This document shows, one piece after another, positions 1 through 12,392 of a stretch of 64,000 nt of DNA. Source of the stretch: Alligator mississippiensis (taxonomy: Eukaryota > Chordata > Crocodylia > Alligatoridae); contig NC_081836.1 of NCBI RefSeq assembly GCF_030867095.1, forward strand, positions 29,958,338 to 30,022,337, written 5' to 3'. The position numbers were made by a program, and so were the translations under genes. The notes under the pieces are model-generated. The model ran no database searches. It saw only the letters and a program-made list of their open reading frames with translations, and was not told the origin of the DNA. Each line of letters starts with the position of its first letter. Position 1 is the first letter of the stretch.

Positions 1-2490
1 CTGGGGTGGAACAAGCATGGCTCCAGTGCTTTAGGGCAGGAACTGGATGTTCATTGCCTCTGGCTGGTGATACTATAGGCAGAGCAGAGGGATCCAAGGG
101 AGAATGCAGTCAGGACCCCACCAATTAACACTCCTGCTCATACACAATGGCTACCCCACCCCATGGGGGCATTGACATCAGTGATGCTATGGCGGGGCCC
201 ACCAGCACAGTGCCCCCTACCACCCTGCTGCAGCACTGACTGCTGCCCGGGAGGGGAGAATGCCCCCTACTGACACACCAGCCACCTTGGGCTGTTTATT
301 GTCATTGCAGTGCTGGCCAATCAATACTCCAGCGCAGCAGGTGGTTTGGGAGGAAAACAGCCTCAGATGTTGAGTGCCAGCAAGCTCCTGCCTGCGGCTG
401 CTCCAGCTGGGCTAGCCCAGTGCACAGGGGGACCCTACTAGATCCCCAGCTGGGTGAATTCACCTCCCCTCCTGCCAGGCCCTGGAGAAATCCTTGTCCC
501 CAGATGCCATTTGGCTTCCCTCTGCTGTTCTTCTTTGTGCAGCGTGCAGCTGCTGACCCTGCAGAGACAGAAATAGCTGGGGAGAGAACAGCACAAGGGA
601 GAGCAGAGCAGAGGAAGGAGCGAGCAGAAAGATGATGAGGGAGGGAAGCTGGTGGGGGGGATGGAGGGATGCTCAGAGACACCCAGAATTACATGGTGCG
701 TCTGTGGTTTGAGAGCCCCTCCTGGCAGTGCCTAGAGCACTCCAGCCCCTCCATCCACAGCCCTGGGCATCAATTGAGCACCCACATGGTTCTACACCAC
801 GAGCTGGAGTTGAGTGTGCCCGCTGGCTCAGCAACTCCCTGCCCGCTAAGTTGGGGTTGTGCGAGGGGTAGGGGTGGGGGGGGGGTCCCTGTGGTGCCAG
901 CTCCAGAATAAGCTTCCCTGTTCATATTCATGTTCCTATTCCCCTCCAGCCTTGGATCCTAGGTCAGGATCACCCCTCCCCACCGACCCCACTGCAAGGG
1001 GCTGCCCACACCAACTGTCTGGCCCCACTGAGCTGAGTTCTGGACTGTCTCTCCCTAGGTGTAAGAGATGAGGCTGCCCAGGGGTTGGTTGTTTTGCAAG
1101 AAAACACCCACCCTGCCCACCCTTGGCACACCCCAGGCACTGATGCCCCATTTCTAAGTAATGGGCTGGGGGAGCATGTGTGACACCAGAGGCCCCCAGG
1201 CACGCCCATCACAGGCTCTGCCAGCCAGAACATGCCACAGCTGCCATGTTGGGGAGACCAGGGTCTATGTATGAAATGGCAGCTGGAGCTATTGCAGTTG
1301 CCCTCATCTGTCAGGGTGGTGGGTATGCAGGGGTCAGACCCAGATTCAGCGTACCTGCATAGTGCCCTGGCTGGAAGGCAGGGGCTGTGTACCATGGTCC
1401 CAGACTCCTCTGTCTCCAGCTGCAGTCACCAGCTCTGCTCATGGCTTTTTCCCTGGGCCTTGGTCACGTGAGGGAAGCGCACCAGTGACAGCTTTACAGC
1501 CATGCTTTATGGGAGTGCAGCTGCTAGCCAAGGCTGCTGAGGCTTGCTCAGCTCCCCAGGGAGCCAACCATGCCACACAACAAGCCTCGGGTCATGTGCA
1601 GGACTGGGGCATCCCTCCCACCAACACAGCATTTCAGCAGCCTCATGCCCCTAACACCTGCACCTGCCTGCTTCCTCCTAGTGCCCCCACACAGACAACC
1701 AAGCAGTGCAGCTACCAGAGGGTCCACACACTGACCCTGCTCCTAAGGAACAAGCCGCTGGCTCCTGAGCCAGGGAGAATCTCCACAGGGGGTTAGCAGT
1801 GTAGGGGCTCTGACTTGTAGCTGAGCCTGTCTGAGCCTGCCCAGCAGAGGGCAGGAGTACATGCACATGGTATTCCAGCCAGATGCCATGGAGGGCCCTG
1901 TTAATTCCTGCCCCTCCCCCCAACACACATGCATGCGTGCACACACTTTCTCTCTCTCCAGAGATCTAACACTGGGCTACAGAGGCAGGAACATCAGCTC
2001 AGGGAGACTCAGTGACTCCCAGAAGCAGCTCTCAGGCCTCCTGGGTTCCAGCCCCTCCTGTGGTCTCTCCTCCTGCTGGCATGACCTTCAGTGTCCTTTG
2101 GCTGCATCCCCATTCCCTGCTGGGTCCAGCCTCCGGCCTGTCAAGCCCTGGGATGGCTGGGCTGTTGCTGCCATACCTGTGATGGCACAGCCTTCCTGCC
2201 TCACGTCTAGGCTGGAGCAGCTACTGTCTCTGGCAGTGTCTCCAGGCATGCAGCCCGCTCTGTGGGCTCCCAGACACCTGCTGTGCATGCACTCTGCCCC
2301 CTGCACAGGAAGGATCAGGTCAGATCAGGAGTGAGGAATCACCCTGCCTGGGCAATACCTAAGCCTGCCTGTGCCCTGCTGACAGAGAAGCATATAAGCC
2401 CAGCATCCTCCTCACCTTGCTGGGGTTTGGGTGCAACTGCTATGTCAGCCTGGGGCGGGGGCAGGGGCAGGGGCAGGGGCTGGGGTGGGA
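1..2490. other. GC-rich gene-poor left edge, no gene recognised
   Basis: No exon, repeat family or RNA gene could be supported here. Open frames are short, occur on both strands and are rich in Pro, Ser, Cys, Gly and Trp, as expected by chance in GC-rich DNA. Downstream of RHOT2 other amniotes usually carry RHBDL1 and STUB1, but I could not find rhomboid or U-box motifs in either strand. Confidence 0.5.
2453..2490. repeat. G-rich simple repeat (GGGGCA)n
   Basis: About six imperfect copies of a GGGGCA unit lie immediately outside the 3' end of the CR1 element. The runs of four or more G could form a quadruplex on the plus strand. Confidence 0.7.
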
Positions 2491-2616
2491 GAGTTTCATA
2501 GATTCATAGATGCGAGGGTCAAAAGGGACATCAACAGATCATTGAGTCAGATCCCCTGCCTAGGCAGGAAAGAGCGCTGGGGTCAGACCCCAGCCAGATG
2601 CCTATCCAGCCTTCTC

Positions 2617-3777
2617 TTAAAGACCCCCAAGGTAGGAGAAAGCACCACCTCCCTTGGAAGCCCACATTTTGGCCACCCTTACCATGAAGAAGTTTTTCCT
2701 GATATCTAGCCTAAATCTGTTCTCTGTCAGTTTGTGACCATTGTTCCTTGTTACCCCAAGAGGCGCCCTGGTGAACAGAGCATCTCCAATCCCTTGCTGC
2801 GTCCTCCTAATGAATTTGTAGGTGGTTACAAGATCACCTCTCAGCCTTCTCTTGCAGAGGCTGAAGAGGTCTGGGTCCCTCAGTCTCTCCTCACAGGGCT
2901 TGTCCTGTAAGCCCCACATCATACGAGCGGGCCTCCTCTGGACCCTCTCGAGTCTATCAACATCCTTCTTGAAGTACGGTGCCCAAAACTGGATGCTGTG
3001 CTTCAACCGCGGTCTGACCAATGCCACATAGAGGGGAAGCATCACCTCCTTGGATCTATTTGTCATGCATGTGCTGATGCATGACAAAGTGCAGTTAGCT
3101 TTGCTGATGATTTCGTCACACTGACGACTCATATTCATCTTGGAGTCCACTACGACTCCGAGATCTCTTTCCACTTCTGTGCTGCTGAGAGGGTCACTTC
3201 CCAGCCAGTAGGTGTGCTGGATATTTTTGCGCCCTAGGTGCAGCACTCTGCACTTGTCCTTGTTGTATTGCATCCTATTGTGTACTACCCACTTTTCTAA
3301 CCTGTCCAGGTCTGCCTGCAATTGTTCCCTACCCTCCAGAGTGTGCATTTCACCCCACAATTTAGTATTATCTACAAACTTGGACAGAGTACACTTCACA
3401 CCCACATCCAAGTCACTGATGATCTTGAAGAGTACAGGTCCAAGGACCGAAACCTGGACCCCACTACCCACATCCTTCCAGGTCGACACCGACCCATCTA
3501 CTACCACTCTCTGGGTGCGACCACTAAGCCAATTTGCCACCCACCAGACTGTGTAAACATCTATGTCACAGCCTTTTAATTTATTTATGAGAATGGGATG
3601 AGATACCATATTGAAGGCCTTGCTAAAATCCAAGAAAACAACATCCGCCTCTACTCCTGCGTCTAAGCATTTTGTGACCCTGTCATAAAACGAAACCAGA
3701 TTGGTCAGACATGATCTACCTGTTATGAATCCATGCTGGTTTCCCTGCTGCATTATTTTTTCCTGCTGAACTCCCAC
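2617..3777 (-). pseudogene. CR1 ORF2 reverse transcriptase, 386-codon open remnant
   Basis: This uninterrupted 386-codon frame encodes the palm, thumb and C-terminal end of the CR1 reverse transcriptase. Seen motifs: VFLDFSKAF (palm motif A, family form FLDFSKAF), SVLGPVLF (family form QGSVLGPLLF), and FVDNTKLWG where the family has FADDTKL. The catalytic Asp pair is therefore reduced to one Asp and an Asn, and the PQGS turn is altered, so the enzyme would be inactive even though the frame is open. The C-terminal part reads FFMVRVAKMW, close to the usual FFSQRVVKHWN end. It continues upstream in other frames (3790-4056, finger region). Confidence 0.88.
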
Positions 3778-4674
3778 AAATATGATCCTTCATAATCTTT
3801 TCAAAGACCTTTCCAAGGATGGAGATGAGACTGACTGGACTATAGTTACTTGGATCCTCCTTCCCTTCTTGAAAACAGGGACCACATTGGCCCTTTTCCA
3901 GTCCTCTGGGACCTGACCCGAGCACCGTGAGTGCTCAAACAGCCGTGCCAGCGGTTCTGCTATGACACTGGCCAATTCCTTCAGTGCTCTAAGATGCAGC
4001 TCATCTGGGCCTGTTGACTTAAACACATCCAGTCCATCCAAGTGACTCTGCACCAAGTCAGCGTCAACAGTTGGTGGGCTGGTGTCCCTCTGATGCCCAT
4101 CGAAGAACCCATTAGGAGACTAGCTTGACCCCTATTCACAAACACCAGGGCAAAAAACTCATTGAATAACTCAGTCTTGTCCTCCCTGTCACTAATTGCT
4201 CTTTCTTATTCAGTAGCTGTCCTATGCTGCCCTGTGCCTTCCTTTTACTCCCTACATACCTAAAAAAAGACTTTTTGTTGTCTTTAATTTGTGTTGCCAG
4301 CCTCAGCTCTGTAGTTGGTTTGGCCTTTCTGACTGCCTCCCTGCAAGTGCGGGCCAAGTAGGAATACCCCTCCTTGGTAACTTCCCCCTGCTTCTACCGC
4401 CTACATGCCTTCTTTTTTGCCCTTAGGCTCCCCTGGATTTTCCTTTTTAGCCAAGGAAGTTTTTTTGGCTCCTTTCCCCCTTTTCCCTCATCCTGGGATA
4501 GTCTCCATCTGTGCTGGAAGGATTGCTTCCTTTAGAAACGACCACCCTTCCTGGACTCCCATCCCGCCAATACTCCTATCCTGCAGTGCATCGTTGACTA
4601 AACTGCTAAGCACATTGAAGTTAGCCTTCCTAAAGTCAAGCACTTCTACCCTACTAGTTATCTTACTAAGACAT

Positions 4675-5247
4675 CTATCTAAGATGTAAGGTGAATTCAA
4701 TTGATCGGTGGTCACTGTCCTCAAGGTGACCACGAATCTGCAGCTCCCTTACCAGGTCCTCCCCCGTAGCCAACACCAAGCCCAGTAAGGCATTCCCCTT
4801 AGTGGGACCGTATACCTCTTGCGTTAGGTGAAGGTCCTCCACACACGTTAAGAACCTATGTGAACGGTTGGATTTGGCTGTTCGCTCCTCCCAGCAGATG
4901 TCAGGGTAGTTTAGGTCCCCCATGACAGCCACGTGTCTAGACCGTACGGCCTCTGAGAAATGCCTCAAGAATTCCAAGTCTAGCTTTTCCTCTTGGTTTG
5001 GGGATCTGTAACAGACCCCCACCACCAAGTGCCTTTCCCCCTGACCTCCATGTATCCTCACCTACAATGCCTCAACTTTCTCCTCCTCTGATCCCATTTT
5101 GATTAGAGTAGATGTATAATGCACCTTTACATAGAGAGCCACCCTGCCCCCTTTCCTCCCTACTCTGTCCTGTCTGTACAACCTGTAGCCCTCAATGTGT
5201 ACTGCCCAGTCATAGGTAGGGCCCCACCAGGTTTCTGTTAGCCCCAC
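4675..5247 (-). pseudogene. CR1 ORF2 endonuclease remnant
   Basis: Two frames (5062-5247 and 4675-5061) encode the apurinic-type endonuclease of CR1 ORF2. Recognisable motifs are LTETWW, GGRVALYVK, VVGVCYRSPN, VMGDLNYPDICW and the terminal SDHRSIEF, equivalent to the family's GDFNYPDI and SDH catalytic motifs. The endonuclease nicks the target DNA in this LINE class. A frame break divides the domain and its N-terminus is missing because of 5' truncation. Confidence 0.85.
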
Positions 5248-7207
5248 TAAATTGAAGTTATTGTCTGCAAGCAGGAGTGCAAGTTCTTCCTGCTTGTAGT
5301 GCGAGCTCTTTCCTGGGTTGTCCTTGATGGCATAGCACCAGTGTCCTTAAGAGCAGCATTAAGGGCCTAGCTGGCAAAGCCCCTGCTGCAGACTCTTCAT
5401 GGGTGCTCAGATGTGGGCACTCAGGAGGCAACTGTGTGACAGGGCCGTGTCCCTGGACATAGCTGCAAGCTGGGCAAATCACTGGAATAAGGGCCAGGGT
5501 CTCAGTGGGGCACTGATCTAGGCTGCTCCTGGCAGAGCTGTCTCTGACATAATTTCACCTGGTAGGTGCCTGGCACATCTCTTGGGGGCTGGGAAGGTGC
5601 CATGGGTAGGGGGTGGGGGAGCTGCAGGGGGAGAGTGGGCAGAGTGTAGTGGTACTAGAGTAACCAGGTCGGGGGTGGTGGGGGAGATGGCCCCTACCCA
5701 GACACACCTCAGTCCCCCTAGCACCTCCATACACGGTCTAGGATGCCCCCCACACCGTATGGGAGCACTGCAGGAGGGGACTGGGCTTGTACCATCTGTT
5801 TTGGGACTGTGGATACCTTTGGCAGGGATTGGCATCTGCTGCCCGGGCTGGAGGCCACAGAGTAGAGGCAATATACTCGTTTCTCCTGCGGGGCCTCAAT
5901 ATGCCCCAAGAAGCAGGTCAGATGGGCTGAGAACTGGCTCCGAGCCTAGCACAGCATGTCTGGGGTGGTGGTCAGGCAGAAAGTAGTGTATAGATCAAGC
6001 CCAGAGCCCCAGGCTTGGCAGTCCCAGACACAGGGGTGTAGGGCTGGCCAGTCGGAGCTGGGCAACCAGCCACCAGCCAGGAAGTCAGCCTAGGGGGCAG
6101 CAATGCAACAAGCCATCCCGGTGCTTCCTGGCTGGTGCTGGGTTCTGCCAGCGAGAGCTCAGCCCCACCAGTCAGGGAAAGGTCTGCACTAAGCCCCACT
6201 GCTCCAGCACCATGGAGGAGGAGGAAGCTGGCTCCCAGTGGCTTTGGTTTGGTGCTGGGATGTTGTAAGCTGCTTCCCTCTCCCATGGGGTGGGGGCTCG
6301 GCAGTAGAGCCTGGGCCCCAGGGTACAGCGAACAGCCAGCTCCTGCCAACAGCTGAGGGCAGGAGGCAGCCGAGTGGTGCTTCTCACTTCTGCTCCCCAG
6401 GTGCCCCCTGAGGCAACTGGACACAAGGTACACCCTGCAGCTCTGTAGAGGAGCCCTGACTGGTAGGAGCCCTGGATTGGGCCCATCAGCCAGGCTGGCC
6501 AATACCATCCACTCCACAGGGGAAACGGAGGCACAGAGGCTGCCTAGTTCCCAGCAAGGCAGGACACGACAGCCCAGCTCCCCTCCCTTACCTGGACTCA
6601 GATCACTCTGCTTCATGCAGGTACACACACCTTCCTGAGGCAACACACTGGCTTGGCCAGCCCCCCCTGCTTGCTGTTACCCATGGCTGCACCCCCCACC
6701 CCCACTGGTAATACTCAGGGTGATTGGTGCTGTGAGGTGCAGTGGTTGCAAGGGCAGTGTGTCCTCGCGGACAGGGAGTGGGAGCAAGAATGATTCCAGC
6801 TAGCAGCCAGGTGCTGTCCTGTGCCAGGCAGGGAAGGGGCTGCTGGACCCAGGTCCTGGGCGGCGGTGTGTGGGAGCCCCATCTGATGATCTCCCAGTGC
6901 AGCCCTCCAAGGGCACAGCGCTCTGTCACCAATGTCTGGATGCCCCTGCCTGCCCCAGATGCCGGCAATGCTGCTACTCACCTTCAGAGAGTGGCTTTGA
7001 GGCCCAGAGAGGCTTGGGGATCTCAGGATGTGTGACAGAACAGAGAACAGTGTCTGTTTAATGCCCTCACCCCCGACCCCGGCCTGCCCCCAGCATGGAG
7101 CCCAGTCCTGTACCTCAGGAGTGAGATAGGACAAGACCTTCCCCTTCTCCCAGGGCATTTCTGAGAATGCCTCAGATCCTACTGGCACCTGCAGGAAGAG
7201 CACCCAT

Positions 7208-7285
7208 ACATGGCATGGACACTGGTGGGCCCCTCTGGTCAAGGGGTGCCTTCCATCCTGGAGGGTGCTCAGTCCACAGGCTCCA
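7208..7285 (+). repeat. Duplicated segment, copy 1
   Basis: About 78 bp starting with ATGGCATGGA and running through CTTCCATCCTGGAGGGTG to CCACAGGCTCC. It matches 10103-10182 in the same orientation with roughly 90% identity by eye. No terminal inverted repeats or coding sense seen. Confidence 0.7.
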
Positions 7286-10102
7286 GGGTGAGCTCACTGG
7301 ACAGCACTGTAGGATTGAGCCCAGTCTGGTCACACTGGGCTCAGTGAGATGGAGTTAGGGGAAAGGCCAGTGGTGAGGGAAAGGGCAAGGCCATTACAGC
7401 AAGAGGTGGAAGGCGACTGGGGGACAGTTACTGAAAGAGAAACAGATGCTAGGAGCCCAGCCCAGCCCAGCCCAGCAGCCATCAGCGCAGACTGCATCAT
7501 TGTGCCATAGCCCAAAGCCCGTCACAGAGCACCTGCACCAGCCAGTCACTGTGGTGCCATGGGCAGTGGCAGGCCGAGGGTCCCAGAGCCCTGCTGTGCC
7601 CAGGGAGTGAAGAGACAGTGCTGGCATCTGTTGGCATTTGGGATTTCCTGAGGATGCAGCGAACTTGCCCATGAGGAGAGGAGCTCAGCAACCTGGAGGG
7701 CCCAGCCACCTTGCACCATGACCAGGGCTGTGGTGTGGGGGCTCTATAGCTACAAGGCTGTGATGGTGATTTCACTTTCAACATGCCGCTCATCGCAAAG
7801 CTCCAGGCCCCTTGGTGTCCTGGGCAGACTGAGGCTGCAGCTCAGTGACTCCTTTTGTAATCACTACAGAGGCCAAGATGACTGCCCAGTGCGCTGCAGC
7901 CAGCTATGAAAGCAGCTGCTGCAGCCAAGGCAAGGGAGGCCCAGAACCTGCTACCACTGCAGCTACCTGGCACCATGGAGCGATGGGTACTGGCCAAGGC
8001 ATTACTCGCCCTGGCATGGGGAGCCTTCTCCCCTTCTATCTGCCTGCAGGAGCCTCTCCCCTGGGCTGGCTCCTGGGACAAAGTGTGGCACCAGCCAAGC
8101 TGTGGTGGCTTGTGATGTGCAGGTCCTGGCCCCACTCCCTGGCTCCAGCTGTGGTCCCATCTCTCCTGCCAAGTGCTGCTCCAGCCTAGCCCCCTCTTGA
8201 CTCATCCCCTCCACGATTACTTATTCCAAAGGCAAAAACAGTTTTGGGGATGAAAGCCACCCCCTGGGGAAGCCAGCAGGGCACTAGGCCCTAGCTGCTG
8301 CCTACAATGCCTCCCAGCCCCAGCTCAGAGGCAGCTCTTCCCCCTGCTATCCTGTTGCTGGAAGGAGCCCAGCAGCACAGGCGGCAGCAAGTGGCCAGGA
8401 TGTGTAGGGAGCAGATGGGCTGGAAGTGGCACTGTGTGACCATGGCACCATGCAGGAGGGCACAACTCAGCCCTGCAGCCCCAGAGCACTCTGTAAACTG
8501 TGCTGATGGGGAAACCATGGCATTGGGAGGGCCTGGGCCATGCACATTCATGTAGTGCCTTGATAGCAGATGAGAATAGAGCCCAGGAGTCCTGCTGCTG
8601 TTTCTCTGCCCCAGCTACTTCCCCACTTTGTGCTCAGATGCTCTTTGCACACAGACCAGCAGAGGTGCTTGTCTTGGCTTCCATGTGCCACTGAGTGGGC
8701 TCTTCTTGCCCAGATCCATACCGTTCTGTTTCACCAAGGTTGCCAGCTGTGAGATGCTAACCAGCCTCAGGACCTCCGGCTTCAGCTCCTGGTGCTGCTG
8801 TGTCCTGTCTCTCTCCTTCCCCAACACAGCCTGTTCCAGGTCCCTGCTCAGCCTTTTTGAGTGCCAGCTCCTGGAGTCACCCAATGGGCAGAGTAGCTCA
8901 GCTCCTGTTCAAAGACTTCCTTGTCCCCCTGGCTGCAGATGACCTAGATATGGGTTTGGCCCCAACCATCTCATGCTCCCCCACAGAGAGCTCAGATGCT
9001 AGTCCAGCCAGGGCACCGCCTCCTGCTTTGGTCCTGCTCAGATGGGGGCAACTGTTCTCTGGTCCACAGCATGCCCTGGTGCAATATCCCCACTCCTCCT
9101 GGCACAGGTGGGACTGGCTCCACCCCCAGCACCTGCTGCCTTGGCAGCCATTTCCTGCTACCAGCAGCTCTGCTCCCCCAGTCGACACCTCTTGCTTGCA
9201 CTGAGCAGGACAGGCCCGGCCTGAGAGGCTCCTACCAGCAGGGCTCTCCCCCCACATCTGGAGAGGGGCTGGGGGAGGCAGGCCTCTGGTGCCTGGGGGC
9301 AGCACAGTGCCCTCCTGGAGAGTCCAGTCACGCCTCACACCTGCATGGTGGTGGGTGGGGGGTGAGGGCTGCCCTCAGCCTTTACCCCACACAACCCAAG
9401 TCATTGCATATCAAGGCCCAGAGAGCACATGGGCAGGACTCCAGTGCCCATGTGCAATGGAAGTGCCCTGTCCCCAGCCCCACCCCAGGCAGCAGAGCTG
9501 CTCCCTGCATCTTGGAGACAGCTGAGCGTTGAACCTGCACTCCTGCTCCTGAAGTTTCCCGGGCAGTGACTAGAAGGCCAGGCTGGATGCCAGGGCTCCT
9601 CGGAGAGTCTGGTCGTGGCGTACGCCCTCCTGATCTTTTCCACGCAGTGTCCAGGGGGAGCAGAGAACTGCCGGGTCTCCGCGCTGCCGAGGCAGAGGGG
9701 GGGGCAGCCCTGCACTGTGCTCAGTACTGCTAACATCCCACCCACACCTGCCGCCCTGGGAGGCCTGCCTCCAGCCTCCCTTCCAGAGCCAGGAGGCGGA
9801 GGAGATGGTGGGCGTTTTGCCACCAGCCGCCTTGGGTCGACAATGGCTGTGACAGAAGCTAAAGGGTTGCCATGGCAACCCCCTTCAAGGGATACTCCTA
9901 AATCCCTGGTCTCCCCGAGCTGCGCTGGAGCAATTACTCTCTGCAGTGGAGGTCAGAGGGTGGAAATGCCACAATGTCCTCCCCAGAAGTAGGTGCTGGG
10001 AGTGACAGAGCTCCAGCAAGGAGCTGCCAAACAGCCCGGGGTCAAGAGGGCTGGGGCAGGCAGGAGACAGGATCTGCCTCAGTGCCGCTGCCACTTCACA
10101 TG

Positions 10103-10182
10103 CTGCATGGCATGGATGCTGGTGGGCCCCCCCGGTCAAGGGCTGCCTTCCATCCTGGAGGGTGCACAGTCCACAGGCTCCA
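10103..10182 (+). repeat. Duplicated segment, copy 2
   Basis: Second copy of the 7208-7285 segment, 2.9 kb away in direct orientation. The sequence just upstream of both (GCCTCAG and a nearby TGGCAC or TGCCAC) is weakly similar too, so the original unit may have been longer. It could be an unnamed interspersed repeat or a local duplication. Confidence 0.7.
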
Positions 10183-10589
10183 AGGGAAAGCCCTTTCCCA
10201 AGGGGCAGACATGTGACCAGCCTGGAAAAGGAAGCCCAGGTCCAGAAAAGTCTTATGAGAATTTCCCTAGCAGCATCCCTGAGATTTCATTTAATCTTCC
10301 ATCTGCTGTAGCTGCCTTCCCCCCACGAAGAAGAGCCCCAAGGCTCAGCGCCTGTGGGAGGGGAACATTGCAGGCTGTCAGCCCCCATGTCCCGTCCTGA
10401 AGACTGAGGTACTGACCGCTGGAGTGAGCCTCTGGGGACATGCACACACCTACCTCCATGCCCTACTGCACATGCCCACCCTGCTCTCCATTCTCCCTCC
10501 ATCTTCTACTCAGCTATTCCAGTGGAAGGTCTTGGGGGCAGAAATGGAGTCCTTTTTCCACATGGCAGCAAAGAACAGCTGTCTGCTGG

Positions 10590-11400
10590 AAGCAGGTGAT
10601 TACAACCAAATTTGGTAAGTGCTGCTTTTCCCCCCTCAGGAGTCATCAAACTCATAAGCAGGGAACGCCACTGCTGCATCACTGGAGCAGGCTGCAATGA
10701 AGACCTGTCTTGGCTGAAAGCACGATTCAAGTGGTGTTGCCTGGCTTTGGATGAGGTTGCATGGAGGATTTCAGTTCCTGAACTGGCTAAGTGGAACTTG
10801 GTGTACAATCAGGCTTCCAGGGACTTCACTGATGAGTTCCTTTACCTCGCTTAAATATTTGCTAGTGTCCACCTAATACTCATCATTCCCATCAACTTGC
10901 CTAGCCACAAGCTGCTGGCCTGAATACTGATGGAAATGCACATGCTAGGGGCCACAGAGGCAATGCAAATTTGTTTAGTCTTAATAAACAGCTGCAGCAT
11001 TGACGCAGCTCCTCTGATGAGACCGCGGAGGAGAGAGGGTGCAGGGAAAGCACTTCTGCTATAGCATCGCTCTATTTTTAAAGTGTATATCAGATCTTGG
11101 ACCTCCAGGATTTCAGATCTTGGAAGCTGCTCAAAGCTGAAAGCCAACATGGCAGCAGAGACAAACTGCTTATAATTTTTTTGGCGGTAGCTGTTGGTTT
11201 GCCTTATCTTAGCCAGTAGGCATCTCCTACGCTATTTGTAAAGAATCTGGCTGCGGCCAAACAACAAATGGTCCCATGTCTTCAGCTGCGGTATGTCTCT
11301 GGCTGAATTACCAAGCAAGGATTAATCCAGATGGCTTCATCTGCAAGTAACATAACAGAGAAGCCCCGTTTCCTTCCCTCAGACAAGAAAAGCCAGGCAC
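10590..11400. other. Intergenic stretch, AT-richer, no gene
   Basis: Base composition shifts towards AT compared with the GC-rich sequence to the left. An 80-codon plus-strand open frame (10612-10854) has no recognisable domain. No repeat family could be named. It may hold conserved non-coding sequence, but nothing visible proves that. Confidence 0.35.
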
Positions 11401-11425
11401 TCTACAGCCAGAAGGCGCATAAACA

Positions 11426-11431
11426 TTTATT
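11426..11431 (-). terminator. RHOT2: Candidate RHOT2 poly(A) signal AATAAA
   Basis: TTTATT on the plus strand reads AATAAA on the gene strand. It is the only AATAAA I find on that strand between the RHOT2 stop codon (15026) and here. Cleavage would fall near 11405-11415. If correct, the 3' UTR is about 3.6 kb. Confidence 0.45.
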
Positions 11432-12317
11432 TTGTCTTACAGAATTAATTTGATAAAATCATATGGCTTTACAGGATCTAAAATGCTGTTGGAAAGCACC
11501 GTCCAGGGAAGAAACCTTCCAGGCTCTCCACCTCAGCAGTGTCTCCTACATCAGACTCCACACTGGCCATTGCAGGAGGACATCAGACTTACCAGTCAAA
11601 CAGGGAGTGGGGAATGGCCAGGGGAACGGACTGTTCAACATGGACCTGGCTGCTGCAGGAGAGCAGATGAGGCCACTGGGGGCCTGGCAGTAATCCACCC
11701 AGAAGCTTACAGATCCTGACATGATAGACACATCACTCTCACCAGGCACAAGATGCCTAGGGAAGATCTCCCCAAGGCAGAGCCCTCCACTTTACACCAG
11801 TACCAGGACAACCCTGCCATGAGGGTGGCTTCTAGGGAAAGCTCAGCTCACTGATCAGTACCAAGCCACCTGCTGGCTGATGGCATGACAGACAGTAACA
11901 AGTTTAGTCTGCCCAGGAAACCCAGAGCAGAGCACAGCTCTGATCTGCCCTGAGGACAGGGGCAGCTGGGCGCTGCTACCTGAATGATAAAATACCACCA
12001 GCTGCATCTGTCCTGGGGCCGGACAGGAGGGATCTCTGGGAAAACCTTCCTGTCTCAGTCCAGAGTCTATATTACAACAAAAATGATCTCTCTCCTAGGT
12101 GACATTTCTGCCTTGCTTTAATGAGCGCCCCATCACATGGCCAGCAGGAGGGCACCACCGCTCAGCTCTGAGTTCTGATACACAAAACAGAGGTGTGGAA
12201 ATGGGGCAACCTGCTGAGCTGGGCAAACAGGCCTGGACATGCATCTGTTCTGAGATCCTGTAAGTTTTTTCAAGGAGCTTAAACAACTATGTGTCTGCCA
12301 GAATGATGTAGACAGGG

Positions 12318-12392
12318 ATGATCTTGCCTTGAGCAGGGGTTTGGGTTAATCAACCTCCTGAGGTCCTTCCCAGTCCTAGTTTTCTGCGATCT
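12318..12392 (+). mobile_element. Short CR1 3' tail fragment
   Basis: The stretch ATGATCTTGCC..GCAGGGGTTTGGG..CAACCTCCTGAGGTCC resembles the standard CR1 3' end, where a GGGGTTGGACTAGATGACC stretch is followed by TCCTGAGGTCCCTTCC and a TTCTATGAT tail; here the tail has decayed to TTTCTGCGATC. It is a severely 5'-truncated, old insertion in plus orientation, antisense to RHOT2. Confidence 0.7.

Larger units (their letters stand above)
2495..5265 (-). mobile_element. CR1 LINE, 5'-truncated, decayed
   Basis: A minus-strand CR1 retrotransposon. The 3' end (low coordinates) finishes in two TCTATGAA-type octamers, the CR1 hallmark in birds, turtles and crocodilians, and has no poly(A). Upstream lie the CR1 3' tail, a reverse-transcriptase region (about 2617-4056) and an AP endonuclease region (about 4675-5247). 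Recognisable sequence stops near 5260, just before the endonuclease's VTETWW-like motif (here LTETWW), so the first part of ORF2 and all of ORF1 are missing; 5' truncation is usual for this family. ORF2 is broken into at least five frame segments. The copy is old but still clearly readable. The exact 5' limit is uncertain by about 60 bp. Confidence 0.93.
5330..10590. other. GC-rich region without recognised genes
   Basis: Apart from the duplicated segment at 7.2/10.1 kb and a short (CCCAG)n run near 7455-7476, I see no supported feature. The longest open frames (224, 178 and 175 codons) overlap one another on opposite strands, are low-complexity and lack splice context or family motifs. CpG dinucleotides are locally clustered at about 9590-9850, which might mark a small CpG island. 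Confidence 0.45.

Noticed and set aside
10612-10854. 80-codon plus-strand frame as a possible exon
   Set aside because: No domain, no neighbouring exons in phase and no support from splice-site context.
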